64,000 nucleotides of DNA, taken from positions 1,860,001-1,924,000 of the forward strand of contig MU839829.1 in the NCBI GenBank assembly GCA_030411725.1, written 5' to 3'. The DNA is from Echria macrotheca. Taxonomy: Eukaryota > Ascomycota > Sordariomycetes > Sordariales > Schizotheciaceae. Positions 33,199 through 46,101 of the stretch are shown one piece after another (the stretch's first letter is position 1; each line of letters opens with the position of its first letter). The notes beneath the pieces are model-generated. The model did no database searches, had not been told where the DNA came from, and saw only the letters and a program-made list of their open reading frames with translations. The translations under genes and the position numbers were made by a program.

Positions 33199-36100
33199 AA
33201 CTTTACATTGGGACATTACGGCCTCCGTCACGAATGTATGAGCCACGAAAGAAGAACCGGACCACCTGAGACATGGGGGATCCACGACACAAAAACATAT
33301 CGATATGGCTGCCGGATGAACAACCGACAGACACGGGACCACGACATCGCATCTTAACTCACGCTTACGCTCACCATTTTTACGGCATAACTCTTTTCTT
33401 TCTATTATCTTGCATTACTTTTTGTTTATCTGTTGGGGGGGGGGTTTGAGGTGTCTGTTTTAACCGCAGCGGGGAGGGCTTTTTAAGGGAAGGGACTGTT
33501 TTGGGAGCACAAGAAGACTACTGGTAGCGCAAGCAACTTGATAATTCACTCTGCCGCCCGGCTGGTCAACTGGAAAAGACGGACAAGCAACAATGCGTCT
33601 ATAGGACGGGACCGCCGGGACTGGCGAGTGACGACGACCTGAGCACATACCCCCGTGGGTCTGTTTCGATAATCCGTGGAAGATACCAGATGGATATGTT
33701 TTTGGTGGACTCTGGGGGGTGGGGGTCGAATGTATTGGTTACCTAGGCTTTGCTGCGTCTTTTGCATAATACTCTGATCTTACCCTTGTACATGGTTCGT
33801 GTTCCTACCCTGATTTGTATGTATGTAGCCCAAGGGACCCAGCTTTCTGATAATACGGACATGAAGTCTTGATGATGCGAACTCTGAGAATGTTGGGGGG
33901 AGTCCGGTTCAGTGACTACCTACCTCCGGTTTATCTGGATACGGGATGACGGGATGATGAATAATCTTCTTTCTCCGTGGAAAAAAAAAAATCGAACCCA
34001 TCGACACATTGTGAGATCAAGAGGAACTTTGTAGTAGTGGAGTTGTACTTGCCTGACCAGCGCCAGAGTGAGTGATGAATCATGATCCTAGACATGCCAC
34101 AATTTTTTTTCGAGACAGGAATGTCAAGGAGGTTAGATCTTTGGTCTTCATTCTGACATCTACATTTCATTGTCTATGAAACGCCCATGCTCTCTCTCTC
34201 TCTCTATAGCTTGTAGTTGTTTATTACCTAATGGATCGGGCTTGATGAGCACTCGATCCATCACAGGTCGGGAAGGAGGGCGCCCGTAGAACCCGTAAGT
34301 CAGTCAGTCCGCCGTACCGGAGAGGTAGGTGATGTAGGTTGAAGAAATGGGTGGTGGGTTATCAGGCATATCTGGCTGCCTTGGTTGGAATATTGGGCAC
34401 AACACGAACATTTGGATATCACCTCTCTTATAGGACGTCGAGAACGCAAGGGTGAGGAATCTGATATTTCTCAAGCTTCCACTGTTGAGGAATATTGCTT
34501 TCTCCCAGCCCCTCAAGACCTGACCTTGCAACAGGCTATGATAGACTTTTTCTTTTACCTGTGGTGGATAATACTTCACTTGGGTACTCCATGGTTAGCC
34601 TGAAGGAGGGTGTCATCGTGTGAAGCAAGACTCGGCTACTAATCTAGACTACAGGGTGGTGGGCAACGTTTATATCTTGATTCAAGATGGTGGTATCATC
34701 TTTGCTATATCCTCATGTGGACTAGACATCCCCTAACACAGCAGCAGGCATAAAACTAGCAAATGGCCACCAGCGTCGATATCGAGTTCGCTGGCCACGT
34801 AACGTGCACTTACAAAACCTATTCTCGCCATCCACCATCAAAAGTTGATAAGTCGGACATCAACCCAAAGGCGGACCGCAAAGTCTCACCGGAAGCGAGA
34901 TCCAAGTACACCCAAACGCAAAAAAAGACAGGGAACGGTGCAGGTGCACCGGGTAAACACCAACCTGCAGCACTCTTTAACCTGAAACGCGGAAGCTAGT
35001 TTTCTCGGGAAGCTCCGACCCCGGGATTCCGTTTGGAACGATATCTTCGCTTTTATTTCTCGTCAGCGTCACGGAATCTTCTTTGCCTCTGAGTTTCTCT
35101 TGCAGCCAAGACGGGGAAAAGCTTCCATGTGAGGTCGATCGATGATGGGCGAGGTTTTGTCGGGCGAATGCCGTGTCCGGGCTTCGGTGTGTGACGGGAT
35201 CCCGTTTGTTCTGCTCGTCATACCCGGCCGCCGATCACTGCTAGAAAGACCTCAGAGGCGGATCTGTGAAGTAAGAAAGCAATTCTAACAAATGATCGTG
35301 GTGGGTTTGGTTATTTGCGGATCGGTATTTCCAGGTTTTCAGACGGGCGGCTATGGAGATACGTCCTGTGGTCACTCCATGGCTTCTTTGTCAAAAACAT
35401 GGAGCTTTCCTTTCTCTCCATCTCCCCTGGACCAAGTCGCTCCGCACGACAGGTATCATCAGCTGGCGGCGGCACATGGAGCAAGGCCCCGTCTGAAGTA
35501 CCGCTACGGTTGCGCGGGATTGGGCGTGGCCGAGCAATTGGGACCGCAGTTCCCCGTTTCGTTTCAAGGCCAAACCCGTGCCTGAACCTCGGCCCTTTCC
35601 CTCCCTCTGATGTTTCGATTGCCATGGCTATAACCTCAGGAGGCGGCGGCGGCATCGGGAACCGCTAGGTGCGCTGCTTGATAGGACGGCGTAGGGTGTG
35701 ACTCCGTGGCACCGAAAAGCTGCGAGTCAATTCGACCGTTTGTCGGTTTGAGACCCCTGGCTCATCAACTGGGATTGTGCGGAGTTTGTGGGGTGGGGGA
35801 TGACGACAGGGGCAGCCGAGACCCCACCACCAGCGAGGGGCAACGAATGTCGACAAGTTCCAAAACCCCACAACAGCTTCTTCTGTTCGGACGACAACAT
35901 TGCGAACAGTCGGACAGTGGTGGCCCGGAGCACAAATGCTTCCAGAGCACAAGGCATGCCTTGCATCGGCTCGGGTGGCTTTTGCCAAGTCAACCTTGAT
36001 GGGTGCCGACAGAGCCACAAGCCCCTTTCCGACTTCTCGATGCGGGCAGCTGCGCCAGTGTTTCCAATTGTCCCTGGTGGTGGTGTCACCGACAGGGGTC

Positions 36101-38329
36101 GTTTCGAGGGGTTCTGCTGACCCCCCATTTAGAAATTGGTGATGACACCAGGACGCAGGAGACACAGGCCACAGCAACGAAGACACCGAATGTGATGCTC
36201 TTGCGTTGGGGCTTGGCCCAGGAAATCGAGTCTGAGGCCACCTTGAAAGCCCAAAGCGCCATGGCTGAGGTTCCGGGAGCTCGTGGTTAAGGTTAGCTTC
36301 GTCGTTGCTTTTTCTGACTCTCGCTTATGAGGCTCAGCGATCGGGCAAAGCCATTCCGTACTGATCTCAGTGATCTGCATTCCTCGATGACTTGCTTCCC
36401 CAGAAATACGGAATACCAGAGAATGATGCAGGCCACACACAACGACACATCATCAGATATGTTTGGATGCGCCGGCAGTCAGCGAACAAACAAGATGGCC
36501 TCTCGATCGCCATTCAATGGCCCATCAGCCTGGCCATATCCGTGCCAGCGATCTTCCCATCAGTCTCCTCCCACACTCGGCAGCAAGTGCTCTGGACAGA
36601 AACGGGTATCCTGGTAATAATATGGCGTCGCATCTGCAGGTACAGCTGCACTGATCTCCTCGATTGCCCTTGTTGCGGACCAGGGTCGGATTCTGCGCGC
36701 CCAAGGTGCAGAGCCCCAATAACTATCGACCAGGCCAAGAAGGCGCGTCTCATCAGCTGTGGATGTCCAAGCTCGCGCTCCTTCTCGTCCCCGACTCGGT
36801 GGTGTCCGTTCCTCCTTTTCCGCTCTTCTTCTGCAGCCCAAGACAACAATAGTTTGTCGCCATCTTTACGCTCGAGCAGCAAGTGGCTTTTGCAAAGCCT
36901 CGCTCTGCTGCAGGAGGCTTGCGAGTTGCGACACACTCTCCTCTGCGTACTTGTTCGCCCCCTACGCTCGTTCTCTTCGTCCTTTTCATTTCCCGGATTG
37001 CGCGTGGTCTTGACGACTCCGGCCGCATCATTTGGTCGCCGGAGCTGGTTTGCCTGGTCCGCTGGTGATCCCGATCCGTTGCCCTGGGCTCGGCTTCCAA
37101 ACAAGTCCAGATATCCCACAAATCAACGACCTCTTCACAGCACCGCTGTGCCTGCGAGTGCTGCTTGATTTCCTCTTGATCACCCTCTCTTCAAACGCCT
37201 CCCCTGTTCGCAAGGGCTGGGCTTGCCGGCCACAGAGGTTGCTCGTCCCGCAAATCTGAAACACCAACGACCGTTCACGTCCCACCAGTTTTGTCGTACA
37301 ACTACATGCAAGGCGGTCCTGTTCGCACTCTCGTTACCGAGCCTGTCCGACCATTGGCTTTCTCTCCTTCCTGTCGTGGCCTCCAGGTCTTTGCCTGTCA
37401 AGACCCGCTGTGTATCCAGCTCGACTTCGCCGACGAACAGCGAGTGGCGCGGAGCAGTGCCGACGGGTTCGATCCTGTTTTTACCAGGCTGAGGTCGGCG
37501 GGATTAATCAATCCAAGTGACGGAACAAGCTTCCGTCAGCAAGGCCTCGAAACCCCAGATGTACGTGGTCCCCTCGGGTCGTGCCCCCCTTTTGTCACCC
37601 GGCTGTTTAGGGGTTCCCTGCTTTGCTTTTGTCGCGAGGTGAAGCAGCCCCCTCGACAGCTGCCCGTGTCTGCTCGGTTCGTCCTGAACAGGCAAATTTG
37701 GCTGATAGGCCCCCGGCATGTCGCTGCAGGAACAGCCTCAGCCTTTCCTCTTGCTCTCTTTGCGTCGTGCGACCGAGACCTGGGCTGACTGTTGATCTTC
37801 CCGGCCTCTAGACTCCTAATCTTCCGGTCTCACGCTCGAGACGCCCGCTGGCTTGCCACGTTTGAACCATCCATTCTGCTGTTTGTACTGCGCTGGTTCA
37901 GGTTACACTCTCTGAGTTCGCTTTTGCAATTCTCATTTTTCTGCCTGGCCGAGCAATTAGAGCGCAATTGTTCTGCTTCGATTTAACGCGGCTACATACA
38001 CGTCCGGTTCCACGACCTTTGGTTTAGAGTTGATTCTCAGCGTTCAATTCGATACGATACCCTGTTTGTCCCTTACGAGAGAGTCGCCGTCGAGCTGCCG
38101 AACGCCGGACGACAGAAGCCGGTTTACGAGCAATCCTCGTTTCCGCTGCAGCTGCAACGGAAACCGAGAATTCATCGGGGAGCACGCGGGCATTTTTCGT
38201 GTTCTGACCGACCTTGCGCATGCGGGCGAGATTGTGGAAGGAAAAGGAAGCGGATCCTTGAAAATCCGGCAAGAGAGTGGGAGTTTGGGAGGGGTTGGAT
38301 GTCTTGGGGCTCTGGGAGACTTCAACTAA
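33199..38329. other. long gene-poor tract, 5.1 kb
   Basis: No supported gene. Includes a G-run near 33436, a CT microsatellite near 34190-34206, and GC-rich stretches with long but meaningless open frames on several phases (for example 36392-37168 plus, 36514-37119 minus). The last 1 kb may be 5' leader of the gene at 38330. Nothing repetitive of note. Confidence 0.5.
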
Positions 38330-41078
38330 ATGAGTTCTCAAGATGGGAGAAGCATGGACCGATCGCCGCCGACAGGATCCGTTAGGAGAGCGAGGGAGCG
38401 GGCGATGGCGGGGATGCCGAGGGACGATGGCTATACGGCTCCGAGGACGATACCCGGCGGGATGGACGAAGAGCCACAAATAGCCCGACCCTCGATGTCT
38501 CGACAGATGCCCACCGGGCTTGGTGCCGGGCCCTCGCGAGTCCCTCGACCACCACCGCCTCCAGGACTCCAAACAAGAGATGGACAAATTGGTGTCGCGA
38601 TTTCGAGGCCGACTCCAATCCCACAATGGCCGTTGCAAGTACCACTTGGCGCGACTGGCCCAAACCCTGGCTCATATCAGCCTCCACCTGGAAGGTCACA
38701 ACCTCCCCAACGCCCACCGCGCCCGAGTCGAGTTCCGTCTATCCTAGACAGCTCCAAAGTCCAGGACATTACCCCGTCTTTCCAATACAGGCCGCAGTCC
38801 GGAAGAGAACCCACAGGACAAGAACTGTTGACCGTTCCAGAAACGCCATCATCACTGTCACGGCCGTCTACGATATCATCCGTTGGTTCGATTCCCGACT
38901 TTCCTCTTCCGGTCCAGATTCCTCCGGGACCTCCCCGGCGGAGTGTCAATCTTGGGCCACCGCCCTCCGCAAGACGAGGAGCCTCTTCATTTTACTCGAA
39001 TGCATCATACGTATCCCCGATTCCCGAAGAGAGCCCCAGATCGAGGTCACATGCCTCATTCGCTTCCAGTGCTGCCATGCCAGAGAGCTGGGGTACGCCA
39101 TCACCCGGGCCAAGCCCGAACTATCCTGATTTTTACGACGACGCAATTCCAGAAGAAGGCGGATCGGTGGAGGATGATGATGCTGAGGAGAGCCGGTTGG
39201 TTAGGAGCGCGAGCTTAGGGAAGAGGGCAAAACCTACGCTCGTGAGCGCAGCGGCTCCCCGTATGCCGGACGGAGAAAATCTCAATCAGAGACCTGCGCC
39301 TAAGCCTGTTCAAAATGAACCATTCAAAGATGGGACAGGATATATCGACAATTCCAGCTCTTCCAGCTCGATCCCTAGATTTCCCCAGGTCCCGGCTCCG
39401 GCGGCGTTCGCTGGTACGATGCTCGAATCCTCGACGGACCAATCGAGTGCCGAAGTACCGACCCCATCGCCTCAACCCACCGGGGGTAGACCGTACAGCC
39501 GCCTCTCGGCAATCCGAAGACCTCCTCGTCTGGACATTGATGCTGTGGCCAGGGCGGAATCACGAGGCAGTTTGACCAGTCTACCCGATTTAATACGCCG
39601 AGCGACCAGGCTCGCCGCAAGCTTGGAGAAAGGGAGGAGGCCAGCAAGCCGGTTTGATGACCTCGACTTTGATGGCGACGATCGGGGAACGTCATGTAAG
39701 AACCCAGATTTTGATGTGTGGTTCCAAGAGAAGCTAACGGTTTAAAGTCGACGGCGAGAAGCATCAATCCGGCCTTTCTGATATGCTTGCTGCTTTCCCA
39801 CCCCCTGCCCAGGCGACGGCAGCAACTGGCCGGAGGAGCTGGCGTGATAGTATCCGGCAACAGGTCCAGTCCTGGCCGCTCCCTCTGGGTGCTAGCAGGA
39901 CGCCGAATACGTCGAACGAGGCAAATGTGGGAAGTGCGGATTCCCGTTCCCCAGACGCTCGAGGGAAGCGGGGCCGCAGATGTTGTGGTCTCCCACTCTG
40001 GGGCTTCCTGGTTGTTATGATCGTGGTTATTTTGCTGGTGGCGGCGGCGATTGTCATTCCGGTTGAGTTCTTCGTCGTCCGACGGCAGCAGGTCGACCGC
40101 GAAGCTCAGGCAGCACTGGAGCAGTGCCAGTCTCAGCTGACATGCGCTAACGGCGGCTCCAACATCGTTAACCAAGGATTCTGTTCCTGTATCTGCACAA
40201 ATGGTTTCACCGGGTTCGATTGCACACTTTCTGACTCCTCAGGGTGCACGGCTATTGCTCTCACGGGCGAAACAAACATCAACGACGTTACCGTTGGTGA
40301 TGCTATCCCACGCCTCCTTCAGCAATCCGAGCGCAACTTCTCGATACCTCTCTCCAGCACCGAGATCCTGGCCAAGCTCAATGCCGGAAATCTGAGTTGT
40401 TCGGCTATGAATGCGCTTGTTACATTCAATGGGGAAGCCAGCCGCGAGGCGGTTGCGGTTCCTTCCGGTGCTTTGGGTGCCGCCGTTGTCGCTTTCACCA
40501 CCATTACGATTATGGCCGGGCAGTACACAACGATTACGCTAGACCCGGTGATCTTGAGTCCCGTGACGTCGAGTGCACGAGCTGTAGCAACCCCTGTTGC
40601 CGGAATCGATGGCGAAACTCGGTTTACCACCATCATCGCTTCTACTTCGTTTGGGACAACAATCACCTTGGGTAGGCCAACCTACACAAGTACCGTTACA
40701 ACGACGATGCCCATGGGCACAGCAACTGCGGTGGTCCCGGCACCACCACCGTCTTCTTCACTGTTTGCCGTTAACGATCAAGTTCTCGACTTTGCCCGAG
40801 TGGCGGTCTTGTACATTCTTCAAGAAGAGACACTAAACGACGCGAAAACGGCACAAAGCATACTTCAGCGATTTTTCAACTCTGCGGCTCCCGGCAGCGG
40901 CGGCGTTAGCATTGACAGAGCCCGGAACGTCACGCTTGGAAACTCAAACACTATCGATCTAGTTGATTTCTTGATTATGACCAAGGATGACGGCAAGGTC
41001 GGGACCAAGCCGGCGACGGGAGTGGCGGCTCGAAGCCCGCGGACAGGAATACCGTTTCCACACCTTCGACGTAGCTGA
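38330..41078 (+). CDS. single-pass membrane protein with EGF-like motif and long Pro-rich N-terminus
   Basis: Exons 38330-39695 and 39748-41078 (52-nt intron with GCTAAC branch site), 898 aa. Residues 1-530 are a disordered Pro/Ser/Arg-rich region with acidic patches, and no signal peptide. A transmembrane helix at about 537-565 (LPLWGFLVVMIVVILLVAAAIVIPVEFFVV) is preceded by RGKRGRRCC, so positive-inside predicts a cytosolic N-terminus (type II). Just outside lies an EGF-like cluster (CANGGSNIVNQGFCSCICTNGFTGFDC), then a Thr/Ser/Ala-rich ectodomain likely O-glycosylated. The arrangement resembles fungal 'glycoprotein X'-type surface proteins. The two exons look like separate ORFs until spliced (T + TC across the junction gives Phe). 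No enzymatic role can be assigned. Confidence 0.88.
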
Positions 41079-42682
41079 CGACATGGCTGGTAGCAACACT
41101 CTACGAAATGAAAAGACGATGTGACATGTGATTATTGAAGAGTGGTGGAATTGAATCACATTTTGTACTAGTAAAAGAAAGAAGAGGTTGATGGGAGAGG
41201 GCTGTCTGTCTTGGCGCCACCACATTGTGTCTGAATATTTTTTTTGCGTTCCTTTACAACATACCAACACATACCAACACACTTTAAACTATTTTAGCTT
41301 AGCTGGCTATCCACCGGGGGACCGGAGGTTTGGATGGCGTTGCATAGAAAAGCTCGGTCTTTGGCGGGAGATAGCTTGGTAGATACCACCTTCTGGGAGA
41401 ATCAGAGGACTTAATTGTTATTACTGGAGCTCACAAGTTATGTCTATTGGCTCATGATATTGAGGTGTTAGGACTGGTTATGATGATGTTGGTTCTGCTC
41501 ATTGTTAGTTAGGTTCTTGAGTTGCATGCAAGAGCTGGTGTCATGTGCAGCAGCAGATGCCAGCTTTGTGACGGGTACTGGAAGAGATTTCTTTTTGAAA
41601 TTGTGTAAATCGGGAAGGACACACCGCGCGTTGTCCCACGAAAATGACAAGCCGAGCCAACCTCGAAGAGTTTCAACAGACGGGTTTACGTGACAAGTTA
41701 TGGTATGAATTCTGTCTGGAGTCCTTGGCTTTTTCTTGGTGTCTGGGGAGGATAGGTATTAGTCGCAGCTGTTAAGTTTCTCTCTGTCAGGGCCTGTCTC
41801 AGCGGGGCGGGAGCCTGTGTTACATCTGACGAGGCTTGTAGTCTAGAGTAAATCTACGCGAAGGTTACTTGCCAGTGGAAACAGCTAGTAATGCCACTAC
41901 ACTATCCCACTATCACATGAGATTCTCTGTGTGTAGTGTAGAGTACTCTCTGCAAGAATCTAACTATCTACGTATTAAACCGTAGATTCATGGTGTATCT
42001 GTAGCTACTCCAGAAAGGGCAGAAAAGGGGTCCATGCGGGGTGTTATTTCCCCATCGGAAGGCTCGGTGATGAGGCTGATGACTGGTGGCGCATCGGACG
42101 TCGGAGTATCGATCATGACGGCCTCGCACTGGAATGAATGTTGAAATGCGATTGTTGATAATTTGGGATGAACCACTGCTTCCTAGGAGGCTCATTACGG
42201 TGTGCTTACCAGATCGCAAGTCATCTGTCGAGGTTCGTGTCGTAATGGACTTGTTGAACACCGAACATGGCGGGCATGTTGGATGTTACGTCCGGGACAT
42301 GCATTGATTGCAACTGCGAAAGGAAAAGGGGTTGAGCGGGGAGTTGTGCATGCCTCAGGCAGAGATTACGTATGTCGGCCGGGCTCCCTGGCCATTGTCT
42401 GCTGACGCCACCTGGTGCTGTGGTGGAATGTTTGGGCGCTCCGGTGCGTCCGGCGGGCAGGTGCTCTGACGATTATTAACACAAAGGCCGGCCACTGACA
42501 GCCGCCCTTCATCTCCTCTCCAACAACACAAGTCAACATCACCATATGAACCGAACCTAACTCACCTGGCTGGTCCACCACGAATATCTCTCGCTAGCAT
42601 TTCCTTTTACTTTTCCTAGTATCGTCATCAAACACGCGAATCATCGATTGCTGAGAAGCCGATTTATCAAGCCGTCGCCACC
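41079..42682. other. intergenic, 1.6 kb
   Basis: 3' UTR of the EGF-like gene and promoter of the next gene. No ORF with support. The final 80 bp are CA/CT-rich and end in a strong GCCACCATG start context. Confidence 0.5.
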
Positions 42683-43899
42683 ATGTTGGCCAGACTCGCT
42701 ACTACCGTGCTGGCCGCCTCGGCCGCGAACGCGTTCCTTCTCCCCCCCGAGATTACCGAGTCAGATGTCAAAATCGCCTCAGCCGCCGCGCCCTCGTCGG
42801 CCGAGTCTCAGGTGGTCAGCGTCGACTGCCCCGGCTGCTCCGTCACCATACACGGGCCTCTCGGCACCCGCGTGATCCAGGACAAGCCCAACCACCTCGA
42901 ACTCACGTTTAACATCGACCACCAACCCGAGGGCGACCGCCTCCTCGTCAACGGCTTCGAGCTTATCCCTAACCCCGTCCCCGCGGTCCTCACGGCGCCC
43001 CAGGTACCCGACTGGAAGTTTGGACACGGCCCCTTTGGCCCAGGCCGCCGTGGCCCGTTTGGATGGCATCACAAGCCCAAGGATGGCGAGGACCATCACC
43101 ACCACGGTCCGCCCAACGGACTCCCGCCGTTCCTCCGAATCGACCCCCCGGCCCTCGGCTTCGCCATGGAGGCTTCCTCGTCGGTCCGCGATCCCGATAG
43201 CCAGCTCGAGCTGGTGACGCTCGACTTCCAGATCTTCAAGGTTGCCGAGTCTTTTGTCGAGGGCATCCCGGAGCTGCACATTAAGCTTATCAAGGACGCA
43301 AGCGGACGGCTCATGCTCGGCAATGTCGAGCAGTCCGTGCCGGCGCCCAAGGTGGAGGATGACAAGCCCGCCGAGTGCAAGACGCTGTTGTGCAAGTGGT
43401 TCACGGCCATCTTCCCCAAGGGACCGTCGCGGCCGTGCCACCGGCAGAAGCATCACGGCGGTGCTGCGGAGAATGTTGCGGCGCCGGTGGGCGAGGATGC
43501 CCGTGAACGCTGGGAGGCAGGTATGCGGGCCGAGCATAGCTGGGGACAGCTCTTCAAGAATGTGGCTTCCCATATCTTGCTCCCGGTGTTGATTGGCATT
43601 ATTGCCGGCGTTACCGTCAGCGCGTGAGTACTTTTTCAAGTCCTGTCTAAAGCGTACTCTAATGATGATTTAGAATCGGCATGGTCGTCGGTACCGTTAT
43701 CGTCGCCCTCTGGCGCACCTTTGTGCGTCGTCCGAGCCGCCATCACCACCGCCATCACCGTCGCCACTCGTCTCACCACCATAAGGCGCCCCCGAAGGAG
43801 GCTGCTGTTGAGGATGAGAAGTCTGGTCTGATGGAGAACCAGGACCTCCCTCCCGCATACGATGCCGAGGACGTTAAGAAGGCCGATGCCGAGGTTTGA
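42683..43899 (+). CDS. DUF7728-like type I membrane protein with PPxY tail
   Basis: Exons 42683-43623 and 43674-43899 (50-nt intron with TTTAG acceptor), 388 aa. Residues 1-17 are a signal peptide (LARLATTVLAASAANA). The lumenal part has paired Cys (VDCPGCSVTIHG and CKTLLCKWF), a Gly/His loop (FGHGPFGPGRRGPFGWHH), and a beta-rich core. The transmembrane helix, about residues 297-328 (ILLPVLIGIIAGVTVSA continuing into exon 2), is interrupted by the intron. The cytosolic tail holds a His/Arg-rich run and LPPAYDAED, a PPxY motif of the kind bound by WW domains of Rsp5/Nedd4 ligases, which would suit ubiquitin-driven sorting. The domain name is from memory of similar fungal proteins and is less sure than the topology. 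Confidence 0.82.
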
Positions 43900-44737
43900 G
43901 TCATATCGACATCGGCATCATTGTAACAGTACGAACAGATTTCCTTAGTTGTCAAGACCTACAGAAACTGGACCAAAACCACCTTGTTCCGGCGGCGTGT
44001 TTCTTTGGGTTGGTAGGGTCGTGGAAGGAGATAGAGAATTATTTCTCAGTTGAGGCGCTACACCTCCGACGCTCCTTTGTGGTATTGCTATTGTCTGGCT
44101 GGGAATGTTGCTGCTGCAGGTCTTGTGTCTCTTTTCTTCCATTATGGTTGGCTGCAATGTGGTCTCAGAAAGCGAAATACCCAAATAGTCACGTTCCTTC
44201 TAACTGGGATATCCAATGGCTGCTTGAAGTGAGGTGAACCATGGTAGTATATCTCCAGTCAACTTAGTTCCTAGTGATATCGAGAAACCTCTGACTGACC
44301 TCGACGGTACCGATTTGCTGTCCTGGAGAGCGTGTAAATCCATACTGTACGCGTCTGATAGCTGTGGAGTTGAGGGTGGAGTCTACCGGTAAGTCCCTTC
44401 ATGTCCACACGTGCAACCTTTGTCCATGGGTGGTTGGGGTTCTGCTGCAGTGGTGGATGTCGAGAGAGAATGGAAGGCTGGCCGCTTGAACGGGTCGCAT
44501 TAGCTCCGCCGGCTGCCCCGCTCCCCACTCCCCACCCACGCTGCGGCTGCAAGTTTTTTGCTCACCACCTTTTTGGATTTGAGCGGCAGAAAAAAAAAAG
44601 AAAGAAAAAAAAGTTTCCCTCCTCCTCATCCTCTGCTCTACGCGCACCGGAGGTCGACGTCGTTCATATTCTCACTTTCCCACCCCCCCTCCTCCATTAC
44701 TATTTGAATATTCTACTTTGCAATCGAATTTCCAACA
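43900..44737. other. intergenic before NOP6
   Basis: About 840 bp with no supported gene. A-rich run (44589-44610) and pyrimidine-rich stretch immediately before the NOP6 start codon fit a fungal 5' UTR. Confidence 0.5.
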
Positions 44738-46101
44738 ATGGGCAAATCATCCAAGAAGAGGTCGCGCGACGAGGATGTCGTCGCCGGCGACAGCGCCACT
44801 ACCAATGGGGTTGCCATGGAGGATAACGCGGCCGCTCCGATTGTCAAGAAGAGTAAGGTCGATAAGTTGGGCAAGGCGGAGGTGACCAAGACTGGGGGAG
44901 ACGAGTCGCACTCGCCTGTTAAGGTGAAGAAGGACAAGAAGGAGAAGAAGGAGAAAAAGGAGAAGAAGGATAAGAAGAAGAAGGACGACGACGACAACAA
45001 GGACGAGGTCCAGGAGGAGGAGAAGGGCGAGAAGAAGAAGGAAAAGAAGGAGAAGAAAAAGGACAAGAGCAAATCGAAGGCTGCCGCTGTCGATCAGGAT
45101 GAAGACACCGTCATGGAGAATGGTACTACACCCGCTCCGCCGGCCGCCGTCAATGGCAACGCCGACACAACCTCACCCGCCAAGGAAGACAAGAAGAAGA
45201 GCAAAAAGGACAAGAAGGACAAGAAAAAGAAGTCCAAATCCAAATCCGAGGACCAAGCCGACGACGAACCAGCAGCAGCCCCTGAAGCCGACGCCGCCGC
45301 CGCCGCCGATGACGAGGACGAGGACGACATCGAAACCGCCGCAGCAAATGGAAAGTCCAGCCGCTTCATCTGCTTCATAGGCAACCTCCCCTACAGCGCA
45401 ACCACGGCCTCGATCCAGTCCCACTTCGCCAGCGTGCATCCGACCAACATCCGCCTCCTGACGGACAAAGTGACACAAAAATCGCGCGGAATCGCCTTTA
45501 TCGAGTTCGCCGGGTACGACCACATGAAGACCTGCCTCGAGAAGTTTCATCACACCGAATTCGACGATGGGATTTCGCCCGCGCGCAAGATTAATGTCGA
45601 ACTCACGTTTGTCCCCCCCCCCCCCTCCCCCCTTCCCCCCTTCCCTTACTTATCCCATTACTAACACTATGTGACCCAAAAAACAGAGCAGGAGGCGGCG
45701 GAAAAACCCCCCACCGCAAAGAAAAAATCGCCACAAAAAACAAGAAACTAAACGAAGAGCGCGCGACGCGCATCGCGAAAGAGGAAGCAGCCAAGTCCGA
45801 AAAGGCAGCGGCGAAACAACACGAGCAGCAACCTGCCCAGGATCAGCAGCAGGAGGCAGGATACATCCACCCCTCTAGGCTCGGCCGCGTGCCGCACGAG
45901 CAGCAGACGCAGGAGCAGCGCGATCTGGATAATGCCGCTGCTGCGAACGACAACGACAATAAGTGGGATGGGTCTGGAGGCAAGTTTCGGAGTAAGCGGT
46001 TTGAGGGCCGGTCCCGAGGCGGAGGAGGCGGTCGGGGACGGGGACGGGGAGGTGGTGGTGGTGGTGGTGGTGGACGGGGCAAGTTTAGGGGGTCGAGGTG
46101 A
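44738..46101 (+). CDS. NOP6: nucleolar RRM protein NOP6
   Basis: Exons 44738-45606 and 45687-46101, 427 aa. Residues 1-200 are Lys/Asp/Glu-rich low complexity (long KKDKKEKKEKK runs) typical of nucleolar proteins. One RRM follows at about 207-290, with RNP2 CFIGNLPYS and RNP1 SRGIAFIEF. It ends in RKINVELT, joined by splicing to AGGGGKTPHRKEKIATKN, which is the Nop6 signature. The C-terminus is an RGG/Gly-rich tail (GRGRGRGGGG). Nop6 helps early 40S assembly in yeast. The intron is odd: its donor GTTTGT is followed at once by a long C-run, placing a pyrimidine tract at the 5' instead of the 3' end. Microsatellite-like GAAGAAG and GGTGGT tracts could vary in length. Confidence 0.9.

Noticed and set aside
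32672..33241. 189-codon frame covering most of RSR1
   Set aside because: It is RSR1 exon 7 with intron sequence on both sides; replaced by the eight-exon model.
36392..37168. 258-codon plus-strand frame with hydrophobic start
   Set aside because: Briefly resembled a transporter end, but no conserved motif and a competing 201-codon frame on the other strand.
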